NCBI GenBank assembly: GCA_030278955.1
Contig: JAOANR010000006.1
Coordinates: forward strand, 24,559,763-24,623,762
Source of the DNA: Hygrophila difformis
Taxonomy: Eukaryota > Streptophyta > Magnoliopsida > Lamiales > Acanthaceae
Reading direction: 5' to 3'
DNA: 64,000 nt
In this document: one piece after another, positions 35,601-47,923 of the stretch
How positions within the stretch are numbered: position 1 is the first letter of the stretch
Layout: every line of letters starts with the position of its first letter
The notes under the pieces: model-generated
The model's database searches: none
What the model was told of the DNA's origin: nothing
What the model saw: only the letters and a program-made list of their open reading frames with translations
Program-made: the position numbers and the translations under genes

Positions 35601-38600
35601 CAAATCCGGCCGCTAACAACTTTTCTATTTCTTCCTTTATTTTCGGGACTATTTCGGGCGCTGCCCTCCTGGCCGGCTGTTTGTGCGGCCTAAATCCTTC
35701 TTTGATTGGTAATCTGTGCTCCACAATCGATCATTCCAATCCTGGCATCTCTGTGTAGTCCCACGCAAAACAATCTTTGAAGTCTATTAACACCTCCCTG
35801 AATCGGTCCGTCGTCTGCTGATCTAAATTCGCACTCAATGGGATCTCCCTTGGGTGCTCATCTGTACCAACATTGACCATTTTCAAGGGATCCTGCGCTT
35901 TGAAATCTGGTGTTCGTTTTGGAATTGCGTCCATGAGTTCACTCCATCCTGCCTTCTCTTCCGAAGGTCCGAGTTCGGTCGATTCGAACTCGATCATTTG
36001 TTTCGGTTGTCCGTTTATCATTCACTTTGCTCATCAACTGGCCGTTCGTCGGCCTGATACCTGACCTCGAACCCCAAATCTGTCCAATCGTACTCAACGA
36101 CCTGCGGGTATCGCTCCCCTACCATTGCTAGGAATGGTTGTATGGGCTCTTCATATAACATCGCATCAATTCGACCGGCTGAGCTGACTGGAAACGGAGG
36201 CTGATCACCATCTACTTCTTCAACTGTGCCGTCCTTTTTCCAGAACCACACCTTCTGGTGTAGGGTTGATGGCAAACATCTAGCTGTATGAATCCAGCAT
36301 CGGCCCAACAAGGCCGCATATGGGACCTCTGCATCCACTACAAAGAACATAGTCGGAATCAAAATCGTCCCGACTGTCACATCGACCAGAATACATCCTT
36401 CGGCCGCTGTTTGTGCTCCCACGAAACTCTAGACTTTCATCCTTGTGGGCAGCAGATCATCTTTTGAGCGACCTATCTTCGTCAACGTAGACAATGGCAT
36501 GATGTTGACGGTTGCTCCACCATCAATAAACATTCTTCTGAGCGGTCTCCCATTAACCCAACCTTTCACATACAAAGGCCTCACATGCTGAGACATCTTT
36601 GCAGTCAGGGGTAAAATCGTGCTTGGTTGAGCTTCGGGGATGAATGCTTCATACCCTTCTTCCACAACTTTCTCTGCTTCGGCCTCCGGCCGAAGTGCTT
36701 CCAGTTTGGCGAAACAGAAGTCCACAATGGGTTCTTCATCGCCGAAATATTCTCCCTCCTTCTGACAAAACACCACAGCTGGTTCAGAATCAGACCAGTA
36801 CTCCTCCTCAGTTGTTGTGGTCATTCCTACCATGTTCGCACTAGACCCGAAGTCAAACTTGAACTGCCCGATTGAAAGTGTATCACTATTCGGGACGATG
36901 TTCGTTTTTGGCTTCCATTCCCTAGTTCGGACTGGTCTAGGCTTCCACTCTTCTTTTACCTTCGGCTGTTCATTACCGGCTTTCGGCTGCATTATTTTCG
37001 GCCGAAATTCAGTTTTGTTTTTCAGCCGATCCTGCCCTTCTTTCGGCTTCCTTCTTTCCCTTCGGCTGATTTCAAACGAGCAGAAAATACTCTATTGAGG
37101 ATCCTTCCTTCAGAGGACAAGCAATCGTCTGGGAAGTCCTCTTCCATATGCATCATTTCGTACTCCTCTTGCTCAAATGCGCCAGCTGCTTTAAGCCGCT
37201 GCATCCTTCGTTTGAAAGTACGATACGATCCCTTTCCTTTCGGAGTCTTTTCCTCCCATGCCCTCCAGGCTGAATTCTCAAATCGGCGTTGGCCGAAATG
37301 CCTCTTCTCTGGGGAATTCTGAACCCATCGGCCTACCTGAGTATTCGCTGGTGGCCTTCTGAGTTTCTTCATTTCGGGAGTGACATCATCTTCGGGAACG
37401 GTGATCTGAATCACAGTCTTTCCGTTTTGCTTATCGGCTGTCAACTTCATCTCTGAATCCCAACCATTGGTTATGATTTTCAACGTTGGTTTCTCATTCT
37501 CATCTCTGAATTCAACCTTCTGATGTTTGTCCGATTGCTTGATCTATTCCTTTACCTCATAATTCCCTAATCGGTCAAAAACATCCGAAATCTTCTCTTT
37601 CCCCTTTGGAGATCCTAACCGTCTCCATACTCCCGTCTTCTTCTGAACCGATGGCTGATTTCCTAGCCGATCGTGCACAGAGCTTTTACTGGATGATGGT
37701 TGGTCCCCCAATCGATCATGTACAGACCTATTCTGATCGGGATGTACCATCACCATGTTCGCGACAGGGAACGGATTCTTATCGATTGCCATGAGCTTGT
37801 CCGGGAACTTCAATTTCCCATCATCGACATGCTTTTGGATTAGCTTCCTAAAATGTCTACAGACCGCCGTAGAATGAGTGGCCGATCTGTGGAATCTACA
37901 CCATCCGGCTTCCAATTGTTCTTTGGTTGGTTGCAGATGATTCCCTTTAAACTCCAATAATCCATTCTTCTGGAAATAATCAAATATTTCATCCATCTGA
38001 GATAGATCGAAAGAATAAAATCTCTGAGATTCATCTCTATCTTCTCCCTCTTTTTCCTTGCCTCTGACTGGCCGAAGCGCAGGACAAGTCATGGGCTTCT
38101 TTATTACCAATTCGGCCCTTGCCACTTCGGCTAAAGCAGGAATATCGTCCGTGTTGTACTCTTCCTGAACTTCACACCTATCCAGAGATTCTGCAAACGA
38201 TGCCGCTAACTGGATAGGCTGTGATCTGCCACTTTGACTTCGGCTTGATTTGAAAGCCACTTGCTCCGCTAAATAAGTCTCCATTCTTATAACTTTGGCC
38301 GTTAACTCGGCCACAGTCCTTGGTCTTGTGACCATCAATCTGTCCTTGATGGCAAACTTCAAATTCTGCTTCAGGATTTGAATATATTCATGCTCCGGCA
38401 GCATTGTCTTCATTTAAGCTTTAACGGCATAAGATCTCTCCATAAACTCTGTGACTGATTCTGCCGCTTTCTGTTTGGTTGAAGTTAAATCAACCACCGA
38501 TACTTCAGGACTGGTGTTATAGAATCAGTCATGGAATAACCGCTCCATTTCGGCCCAAGTGTTAACCGATCCTACTGGTAAATTAATGTACCACTCAAAT

Positions 38601-39406
38601 GCTGGACCAGTTAACGATAAGCTGAACAATATCAACTTATGAAAATCGTTTTGTGCAATTCTGGTGCATTGAGCTGTAAATCGGCCAATATGTTCGATCG
38701 TAGACCGGCCGACCTCTCCAGAGAAAGTATTGAAATCTGGAACCTTGACTCCTCTAGGCAGTGGATACTGCTCCTCGATATACTCGGGATAAGGCTTCAT
38801 ATACATCGGCCTATTCTCCTTGCCGATGAGATTTCCAAATTGAGTGCGAATGATCTCAGCAATTAATTCCCTGTCAACCAGTTGTGGCGGATTCGGCTGC
38901 TGTGGTAAGTATTGTTGTTGAACCACCTGAGCAGGCGGTTGCACTACTGCTTGAGGCGGTTGATTCTGCTGATGATCGTACCTTTGTTGCGGAGGGATGA
39001 AAGGCCGTGGTCCCTGCCCTCCTAGCGACCGATAGGCCTGCTGTTGAAAGTTGTGAGGATTTTGCATCGCAGGTGGTGGATTTTGCGCCATTGGTGCGTG
39101 CTGCGTTCCCATCGGATACATATTCCTCGCTAATTCAGCTCTGAAAATAGCTGGCATTGCTGCCAGGATATTGCCTTCTATCTGGCGAACCGAATTGGTA
39201 ACCGCCGCTTCAACCATAAATTGGACCTGATCTCGGAACCGCGGGGTGGTCAAATCATCGTTCGAAAACTCCTGATTGTGGAAGTTCGACGGTCCGGGGA
39301 ATCCTGGGGGGAATTCTCTGGTTTCTGCTGTGTGCTCTTCCTGAATCGGCAGCAAATCGGTCCTTGCCGCTGTGTTAACCACTGGAGTTGTTTGTTCAAA
39401 TGCCAT
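32653..39406 (-). pseudogene. Tat-type gag-pol polyprotein, degenerate
   Basis: Gag starts at ATG 39406 (MAFEQTTPVVNTAARTDLL) and has a Gln/Pro-rich part and the gag core (PAFEWYINLPVGSVNTWAEM). The protease has FIDGGATVNIMP (36500-36535). RT has FMDGYSGYNQI and YIDDVMV (about 35220). Next come RNase H 1 (IYYLSRILRDAELRYSPIHK) and a second, archaeal-like RNase H (IMMFDGSKAASGVGAGF; NNQAEYKAL; RGDSQIVIQQ). Integrase has its HHCC finger (33590-33720), DDE residues (MDII; LTDRGTVF; GNGQAEATNK), and the frame ends at 32653. Stops in the main frame: 38525 (TGA), 38414 (TAA), 37544 (TAG), 36429 (TAG), 35731 (TGA), 35434 (TAA). Frameshifts lie near 37030, 36020 and 32930. RT through integrase (32848-35430) is one open block. 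Confidence 0.92.
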
Positions 39407-39411
39407 TCTTA

Positions 39412-39429
39412 GTCCCACTGGGCGTGCCA
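39412..39429 (-). other. Gypsy primer-binding site
   Basis: On minus TGGCACGCCCAGTGGGAC begins one base inside the 5' LTR. It starts TGG, as required for pairing with a tRNA ending in CCA. I do not name the tRNA. Confidence 0.75.
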
Positions 39430-39430
39430 C

Positions 39431-40086
39431 TGTTTGGCTAGCGTCGAGCCAAGGACCTTTTTCTCCTCAAGGGAGGCTATCGGAAAAGGATCAAACCGAT
39501 TACGGGTCCGGATTAACAATAATGCGCCCAAACTTGACTAATTACACCCAAACTTGACTGAAAATTCCCTAGAACTGGAATGGCAACAAGATACAATGGA
39601 GAATCTACATGTTGTTAAGAAACAACGGCGAATTCACCGGAAAACTAGAACCAAACTACCGGTTGTTAAGAAACAACGGTGGACTTGGAAAGTAACCGCT
39701 ACAAGCTAAACTAGAGTCTAGGAAAACTGTAAAGGAAAGCTGTAAAGATACAAAGAAGTAAATTTGATAAAGGAATTTTGGGGTTGGATTGATCTCTCGG
39801 ATTCTGTGCATGGCATCCCCTATTTATAGTCGGAGCTGAAGTAACCGCTCTCCGGCTGATTCCTTTAAACCGAATTCCATCTTCCTCTCATTCGGCTGAT
39901 TTAGCTCTATTTCGGCCAAAATCTCTTTCCTCCGAAATCTTCCTCCGTTCGGGTTTCTTCTTCTGTTTTGGATCGTTCCCTTTTAATTTTTCGGCCCAAT
40001 AGATTTCAAGCCCAATTCTTCTTAAAAATCCTTTTTCGGCCCATATTATATGGCTCATTTAACTTTCTGTGCCCATGGCCCCAACA
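39431..40086 (-). repeat. Gypsy (Tat) 5' LTR, 656 bp
   Basis: It is the mate of 27495-28164. Lying next to the primer-binding site, it is the 5' LTR of the minus-strand element. TATA box at 39822-39828. Confidence 0.93.
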
Positions 40087-41930
40087 AATACATAACAATA
40101 TATTTGATGATAACTCAGCGATAATATAATTCATTTATCACAACTGAATACATGAAATATAATATATTTCACCACAAAACTTTTACATACTTTCTTGTCA
40201 TTAGAATTTCTCAAAAAAAAAGGGCAATTATATTTAATTATAGTGAAAATTATTAGTATATTCTAACCAAATATGCATGTCAAATTGTCATAAACCATTT
40301 TCGTATATGGTGCACAAGTTTTATAGTTTGATGGACTTAGAATTGTTTAATTATATATGATGCTCCCTTAGATTTAAGCATTTTTTAAATTACACATTTT
40401 TTTATACTACCTCCGTCTCATTATAATTGTTACGGACCTACCTGAAATGTAGGTCGATATACATTTTTAACAATTAATAACTTAAATTATGCACAATAAA
40501 AAATTATAAAAATTTGATCTTATTAAACTATAAGATTAGATGAATCTAACAAGTTCTCACTTGACTATATTTTTTTTTCCTACACAACTATGATAAAAAT
40601 TTGAATCAAACTTAAAAAGTGAACAGTGTCAAAAAGTCAGACGTAACAATCTTAGTGAGATGGAGTAAGTAGCTAAGTATATATATTCACAATGTATTAC
40701 TGTTGATGGTCAAATGAATGCTTAACTGACATATAAACAATGCGATTATGTGATGCCACATATCATTTTTATGGTGTATATATGCATCACATTTCATGGT
40801 AAAAAAATTGAGAAATTGAATTCCCCACCGCCTCCACCCGTAATGGGACGAATATATGGATAAGTAATTTATGATGGGGCAATTCTTTCGCATTCTAAAA
40901 AAGAAATGAGGAGGGGAAAAAATTTGGCAAATTGCAATATAGCAAGGCTAACAACAGTGCTTCCAGTCCAGCCTCAGTGAGTTGTCTCATGTCTGTTTCT
41001 TATAAACAAACACACCATGATATTACAATATTAAATTTTGTTTTAAGATTAAATTAAAAAATAAATAAATAAAGAAAGAACAAGCACACTCCAAGTCCAA
41101 GGCATGTTGCATTTATGCACAATTGACATTTCTCGTTGCGTTCATTATTAGTAAGACAATTGACACCTCAACTCCCCACTCACAGCATTAATTTAATTCG
41201 CTCAAAATAAATAAGAAATCAGCAAGCAAAGGATTAGCCACCAAGAAAAATAAAAACTTGTTTGAGAAGGGTATGTTTGGGACAATTCGATTTAAGTAAT
41301 GAAAAGGACAAAAGTATGTGAATTATTTCAAGTGTCATAATCAGATGAGTTGTGTGGGTTTTGTCCAATACTATTTCGCTACATTGCTGCTTTTCTTTGG
41401 GTTTCTTCTTGTCCCTCCGAATCCTTATTAATTATTGCCAATGTAATAATCTAGTAATCTACTCCTATGAGTTATTTGGCTATTTCCAGTTTCAGTCCAG
41501 TCGATACTTTACTGTATCGTGAAACCCGCCTTTAAAATCCTTGGAAAAAAAGTGGCACTGATTGTTCTAGCTTATTTAAAATAGAAGTATTCATCAAATC
41601 ATAGTTGCTGCTCCGCCATTTTAAAACCTATGAAGAATAATTTTATTATTCCATATAATCCTATCCAAGCTGATCGAATTATTAAAGCAAAACTTTTAAT
41701 GCCCGTTGTACAAATAAAAAATGTAATTAAGTTATAGTTTGATCGATAGTTATTAAAATCTTGATTCTTATGATCTTACGATTTTACGATTCCGTTTCTT
41801 AAAAATGATCCAGATATTTGTAGGATCTTAAATTTTAGAAGACATCACACTTCCCTTTCTGTTGTCGCAAACGCTCAATAAACTAAGCTGTTGGTTCATT
41901 GTCCTTTTGTTTAGTTTACAGAATCTCAAT
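40087..41930. other. AT-rich intergenic DNA
   Basis: Apart from the MITE at 40405-40671 no feature is recognised. Confidence 0.5.
40405..40671. mobile_element. Stowaway-like MITE, 267 bp
   Basis: The ends are TACTACCTCCGTCTCATTA and GTGAGATGGAGTAAGTA. The interior has the family core AGATTAGATGAATCTAACAAG. Confidence 0.78.
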
Positions 41931-41944
41931 CAACGTGACTTTGG

Positions 41945-42175
41945 TTGTGGATTATAGAACCTAGTATGAAACGCTTCCTCTAACTGCTGCTATGTGGCAA
42001 ATTTGCTTGCAGGCAGACCAATAAACCATGAAAAGGTAGTGAGGAAGGGAATAACTGCATCGGATGGAATTGATTCGGTCCTAATTCCCCAAGTTGGGTA
42101 ATAAAGCTGTCGATGTGTCCCAAAGTAGACGTCTCGTCTTCTCCCAAGAAAGTGGAGGAATCCCAATCTTGATCA
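41945..42175 (-). pseudogene. Gypsy gag fragment
   Basis: The minus strand reads STFLGEDETSTLGHIDSFIT, then after a one-base shift SDAVIPFLTTFSWFIGLPAS and, past a TAG, QQLEEAFHTRFY. This is the gag core of Gypsy elements (compare EHIGRF and LPVGSVNTWAEMERLFHD in the Tat element here), but from a different family. No LTR is attached. Confidence 0.65.
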
Positions 42176-42872
42176 CGATCTTAATTGTAAAATCCCAATC
42201 CGATCCTCCCAAAATTTGAAATATGCTCCTATAATCTCATGTTTATCGCAAAATTGGTCTTAAATTTTCTTTTCAACGGTTTATATCGCTTTATTTACCT
42301 AATAATATTCTATATTATGTTTTCACTTCTTAATATGTATAATTATTTTTATATATTGTTGCAATTTGGTAAGATATTAGGACTTAAATTCAATCCTACT
42401 ACAATCACAATCTTGTAAATACAAAAATGATCCAAGCTAAAATAGCGATCTTGATAACCTTGGTTGATCCACTCAAGTACTCAACGACGATTGGGATGAG
42501 ATAGAGCTACTTCTATTCCAAAATTCATCACTGTACAAAATTAGTCGACTTAAAATAGCGATCTCAGGTATTAGCATATCGAATACTTTTCTTCAAAATT
42601 TGTTTATGAAATGGAATTAAAAGCTTCATGGAACCTCGTTAGATTTAATAGCATTAAAATTTATCTTTGTAAGTTATATTTTATAAGAGTCATAATTATC
42701 ATTTATAATTTATGCGTTTAAAGTTTTATTTTTTATTAATAGTTTTTTTTAAAAAAAACTAATGAATTTTTTGACCCATTTTAGATTCAATAATAATCTT
42801 CAAAATACGAAATACAAATAAACTTAATTATCAGACCCTTGAACTATTTCAAAAAAAAGAGATAAATATGAT
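42176..42872. other. AT-rich intergenic DNA left of the LINE insertion
   Basis: No feature is seen beyond A/T tracts. The last bases adjoin the LINE target site. Confidence 0.5.
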
Positions 42873-42890
42873 TTCATAACTAAATTCAAT

Positions 42891-45800
42891 CAATAAGCGA
42901 TGGATAAAATTAAGAAAGAAGAAAAATACAATGAAGTCAGAAAGAGCAAAGAAGCCACAGGAGGCAAGCCACCAAAATACACGGTGGAAAAAGATGGCCG
43001 TGAGACCAAGACCGAGAAGGTAGCCGGGCAATCACCCTAAGATCTCCCCGCCGGCCTCATTAAAACCCTTTCATGGTAAAACCCTGTGGGAAAAACCCAT
43101 GAGAGGGAAAAAGAGTACCAAGCAGAAAAGGAGATAAAAACTACCGAATACAGACAACTAACGAAATCTATAGTGATCAAAATGAATATCCTCAAACAGA
43201 AGCTTGAGCAGGTGCGGAGGAGTGGTGTTGTACCATGTAAGGTCACCACCTATGGATGAAAGAGCATCGGCTACGGCGTTCCCTTCCCGGAAAATGTGGG
43301 AGATACGAAAATTCATGTTCTCAGAGACGTCCTTAGCCACCTTCCAGCGTCCATAAAAACGCCATGGGATGTCCGGATGAAGATGATTGAATGCATGCAC
43401 AACATAAGTCGAGTCCGTCTCCAGCCAAAGATTATTCCAGCCTTTAGCATGGGCAATTTCAATAGCAAGGCAAGCAGTGGCCAACTCTGCTTCAAAAGTG
43501 AAGCCCATACCATGTCCAACCGAGAAGCAGCCCTGAGCAAAGCCTCTGTGATTGCGAAAAATGCCGCCTCCTGAAATCACACCAGGAGAACCCGAGGCAT
43601 GTCCGTCCACATTACACTTGATCCAGCCCGGAAGAGGGGGGTGCCAGCGCACTGTAGTAATTTTAGGGGCGTTCCTGACTGATACGCGGAGGCCAAAGAA
43701 TTTAATAATACGAAGATCTTCCATAGAGTTGTGCATACCGCCAAGCTTGAAGTGATCCGCCTCCTTCATCAATGCCATGATGGAGGCTGTGAGTCTGGAA
43801 ATTCGGATGGAGCGTCCAGGAGGGCAGCCATCGTGCATGACTTCGTTGCGGGTGGTCCAGACTAGCCAGACATAAGAGATGACAAATAATCTCCAAAGGG
43901 AAAGAACTTGGGCGCTGGCCTTAATGTTCATGCATTGAAGCAAAAAACCAATGAGTCCATCATCCATATGAATTTTATTATGAAAGCCAAAAACCTGAAT
44001 GAAATGGATGAGGACGGTGGAAGTAGATTCGCAACGTAGAAAAAGGTGATCCAGGCTCTCTCCAGCAACGCGGCACAGGTAGCAAAAGGGAGGGCCTTTG
44101 ATGCCTTTGGACTGAAGGACCTCCCAAGTGAGTAACACGCCCCTGATGGCTTTCCAAGCCACCATCGATCAGCGTCGTGGGATAAAATTCGCCCAAATCC
44201 ACGATCCCCAGGAGGTCTCCGGGAATGATGGCCGTATGTATCGATACGCAATCTGAGAAGTAATATTCCCATTAGTGGTCCTAGTCCATACTCTGCAGTC
44301 GGCCGCACTATTAGGGATGCGAACGCCCAGAATCACATGAATAAGCTCCGGAAAATTGTTTACAAAATTCGCCGTAAAATGCCAAACACCATTAATGAAA
44401 TACTCACTAATGGGTTGATCAAAGAACTCCCTTAGGTCCGATGGAATGTCCACAACATCCGCAATGATGCATCCCACCCAATTATCTAGCCAAAAGCGAA
44501 CGTTGGAATGCGATCCAACAATCCAGGTCGCGTCCTCAAGCAGTCGCCTAGCATGATCTAGGCAGGGGGAGCGGATAGAAGATGAAAGATAAGAATTCCG
44601 AGGTGCTCCGTTCAAGAACCATCTCTCCTTCAGAAAACCAAGCGAGGGGTGATCCTGAAGAATGTCCCAAGCCAGCTTCATGATATATGCCTCATTAGCA
44701 GCGCGAAGTGATCGAATACCAAGTCCCCCTTCCGAGGTGGGGCAGCAGATCCGCTTCCAACCTACAGTAAAAGGATGAGTCTTGTTGATATCCCCAGACC
44801 AAATGAAGTTACGGCACGCAGCTTCAATGTGTTTGATGTGAGAACGAGGCCATCTATAAATCATCATCGAGTGCACTGTGGATGCTATGATCACGTGATT
44901 AACCAAGCAAATTCGCCCTGCTATGGAAAGAGAATTGCCTTTCCATCTGCCAAACTTTTGGAGGATCGAATCAGTGTACTCGCGAAAATACTCGCCTTTC
45001 GGAGAGCCAATAAAAATAGGACAACCAAGATACTTAAATGGAATATGACCAGGAGGAATGTTGTAATCGGCAAGGACTCGCCGCTTGAGGCAGGAATTTA
45101 CATATTTACCAAAATAAATTCTGGACTTGGTAGGGTTATGTGATTGTCCAGAAACCGCAGCATATCTAGCAAGAACATCAAGAATATTGTGAATGGACCG
45201 ATTGTCTCCTTTGCAGAAGAAAACAATGTCATCGGCGTAGAATAGAAAGGGCGGGAGCCGGCATTCTCTACTGGCGAGCCCAAGCTGAATGTCACCACTT
45301 AAAATCCGGCGCTGAATCCAAAGGCCAAGAACTTCCTCGGCCATACAAAATAGTAGAGGAGACAAGGGGTCTCCTTGGCGCACCCCACGGCCACATGAGA
45401 AGAACCCTTTAGGAGTTCCATTAATAAGAACCGAAATCTTGGCAGAAGAGAGAATGGCGCGAACAAAGGCGATGAACTTAATACTGAATCCCAATCGATG
45501 CGCGACCTCCAAAATAAAATTCCAACGCACAGTATCAAAAGCTTTTGTGATATCAATTTTGAGGGCAATTCCTCCCTTTTTTGACCTGCTCAAACTGTTA
45601 AAACATTCAGACGCGATCGAAATGCAATGGTGAATTCTACGCCCTGGTATGAATCCGAATTGCCATGGACTGAGGTGCCGATCGAGCAGGGGGCCGAGCC
45701 TATCAGAAAGAATCTGAGTCACGATTTTAAATAGAAAATTACAGAGGTTGATCGGTCTGAAGTCTTCTACCCGGACTGCCCCGTCTTTTTTAGGGATAAG

Positions 45801-46959
45801 CACGATGAAATTATTATTAATCCCCATGGGCATATGCTCCTGAATGAAAAAGTGTTGGACAGCCTTGCAGAGATCATGACGGATGAAATACCAGCATTTG
45901 TGATAAAAATGTCCCCCGAACCCGTCCGGCCCAGGGGAGCTGTCAGCCGAGAGGTCCAATACCGCTTTGTGAATTTCGTCCTCACCAGGCGTCCGAGTGA
46001 GCGTCAAATTCTCCTCACCTGTTATAACCGGATCCATAAAATCCAAAGCGGAGAAGTCCAGAGTGTCAGCAGGAGCCTGGAATAAATTCCTATAATAATC
46101 AACAACATGATTCGCAATGTCCTCTTCATTCTCAGTTAAAGCGTCACCTATGATCATAGAAGATATGGCGAATTTGGAGCGCTTCTTTCTATGATTTTTA
46201 TGGAAAAAAGCCGTGTTGCGATCCCCATCTTGCAACCAGGAAGCACGATTCTTTTGGGAGAAAAATTCATATTTCGCCCGCAATTTATTGTTGAAATGAA
46301 TGAGAGCTTCCACCTCCTCACAAAAAATTATATCGCTGTCGCCCTCAATGTCCAACCGATGCTGAATCTCTTGAAGCTGGAGTAAAGCAGAATCAACTTC
46401 CTCAAAAATATTCCCAAAAGAAGCCAAGTTCCAATTTTTAATGGCAGCTTTTAGACGTTTAAGCTTGGCCGCAAATGTAATGATAGGGTTGTCCCCCTGA
46501 ATATTCTCGTTCCAGGATGTTTCCGCCATGAGGAAGAAGCTGGTGTCTATAAGCCACATAGATTGAAACCGAAACGGCTTGGGGGAGGAGATGATGGAGG
46601 CGCATTTCAAGAAAATGGGGGTGTGATCCGAATTGTGCCTTGCAAAGGACGAGAGGGAAACATTGTCCCAGAGTTCCATCAACCCGTCAGAAACAATAGC
46701 TCTGTCAATGCGGGAGGCTTGAATGTTGCGAGCGCGAGACCTTTTATACCAAGTGAACCTGTGCCCAGTGAGATTAATATCATTAAGGTTGGTGGAGTTC
46801 AAGAATTCCAGGAGGTCTGCCGAGCCCCTCTGATAATTGCCCGACGGATTTATGCGTTCGTGTGCACCCAATGTTGTATTGAAATCCCCCATAACCAGCA
46901 TGTTGTCATGGATATGAGTAGCAATGTCCGTCCAGAGAGCCGTGCGGACAGAATAATCA
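42891..46959 (-). mobile_element. 5'-truncated L1-type LINE, 4069 bp, with 18-bp target duplication
   Basis: The 18-mer TTCATAACTAAATTCAAT occurs at 42873-42890 and 46960-46977, flanking the insertion. Target-primed LINE insertions make duplications of this kind. The 5' end is truncated inside the endonuclease domain, the usual form of a dead-on-arrival LINE. The 3' end (minus strand ...CCATCGCTTATTG) has no poly(A) tail. Confidence 0.88.
43158..46959 (-). pseudogene. LINE ORF2 (endonuclease C-part, RT, zinc finger, RNase H) with one stop
   Basis: From the truncation point the frame encodes the end of the APE-type endonuclease (LVMGDFNTTLG; FARHNSDHTPIFL), reverse transcriptase (GVRQGDPLSPLLFCM; FYADDIVFF near 45230), a zf-RVT region and an RNase H (KCNVDGHASGSP; FEAELATACLA; LETDSTYVV; EGNAVADALS). 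The only break is TGA at 44169-44171 (PRR*SMVAWKAIRG), a likely CGA-to-TGA change. The same frame continues to the stop at 43158. Confidence 0.9.
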
Positions 46960-46977
46960 TTCATAACTAAATTCAAT

Positions 46978-47684
46978 ATAACAAGTAAATTCAATATTTC
47001 AAGATTAACTAAATAATTACCCTCTATTTTTTTGACCCATTTTAATTAACTAAATTATCAGACCCTCTATAACAAGTAATTAACTAATTAAAAAAAGAGA
47101 TAGTTTACCATATCACGTCTATGATTTCATAATTAACTTGTGTTTTATAACATCACAACGCAAGCTCTTAATCTCTTAATTCTTATATGCGTTATTAAAA
47201 TATAACCTAAAATTTCTCATAAGGGCCATCCCGAACATTTCGAGGCCCTGAGCAAAAAATAAAAATGGGCCCTTTAAAATAAATTATACTATTACTACAT
47301 AATTTTATTTTTATACTATCTTACTTTTGAAAATTATTTTAAATAATATGAAATTTTGTCAAAATATACACTATTTTACTTTTTATTTTTTTTACTAGAA
47401 GATCAAATAAGTTATCTGGCATGGGCTCCCACCACCTTTTTCCTAACATGTACAGGCTGTTCAGCAAAAAGAAAAAGTTATCATAACTAGCTATAAGTTT
47501 AAATTTTAAACTAAATTTTATCAATAAAAATACAAGTAGTTAAATAACATGTAAAGCTCAACATTAAATAATGATGACAAAAAAACTAACTAGTAATAAA
47601 CTATTAACAAATATATATGTATATGTATGTACTCCTAATATTCTAGGGTATTTTGTTTTGCATAACAGCTTATATAGGTTAAGA
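46978..47684. other. AT-rich intergenic DNA
   Basis: No gene is seen. The left arm of a spaced inverted repeat lies at 47417-47445. Confidence 0.5.
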
Positions 47685-47712
47685 AAGGATGGTGGGAGCT
47701 CATGCCCACAAA
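47417..47712. repeat. Spaced imperfect inverted repeat
   Basis: GGCATGGGCTCCCACCACC (from 47417) pairs with GGATGGTGGGAGCTCATGCC (to about 47706) with few mismatches, separated by about 245 bp of AT-rich DNA. The right arm overlaps the SINE-like sequence, so the two arms may be the matching parts of two oppositely oriented SINE copies. Confidence 0.55.
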
Positions 47713-47822
47713 TTACAAATGGATAAAGGGAAGGGATAGGGGCTGGGTGGGGAATCGAACCCCCAAACTATAGATTAGGAATCGGGAAACTTGACCATTA
47801 GAGTAAATCTCATCACCTAATA
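47685..47822 (-). mobile_element. tRNA-derived SINE-like sequence
   Basis: The minus strand has a box A-like TACTCTAATGGTCAAG and, about 40 bases later, a box B GGTTCGATTCC inside GGGGGTTCGATTCCCCACCC. The spacing fits a Pol III internal promoter. The sequence does not fold as a full tRNA with both stems, so a SINE head or tRNA relic is more likely than a tRNA gene. The 3' limit is a guess. Confidence 0.45.
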
Positions 47823-47923
47823 TTTTATTATATTAACTAGATGAGTATAATAAACTAATGAAATAATAATACTAAAATAATGAATATTAATAATTACATT
47901 GATATAAGATCTGGGAATAGGGG

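Larger units (their letters stand above)
27495..40086 (-). mobile_element. Complete Ty3/Gypsy retrotransposon of the Tat type, 12.6 kb
   Basis: Two LTRs in the same orientation (27495-28164 and 39431-40086) bound an 11.3-kb interior. Flanking 5-mers are AATAT (left) and AATAC (right), a target duplication with one change. Gag-pol reads on minus, with RT before integrase (Gypsy order) and two RNase H regions, the hallmark of the Tat group. Between pol and the 3' LTR is a 4.5-kb segment with genes on the opposite strand, as known for some Tat elements. I count about 19-20 substitutions and three indels between the LTRs (near 3%), so the insertion is fairly young, yet gag-pol carries many stops. 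Confidence 0.93.

Noticed and set aside
47738..47825. Functional tRNA gene on minus (box B GGTTCGATTCC)
   Set aside because: Box A is weak, and the acceptor and anticodon stems do not pair properly; a SINE head or relic fits better.
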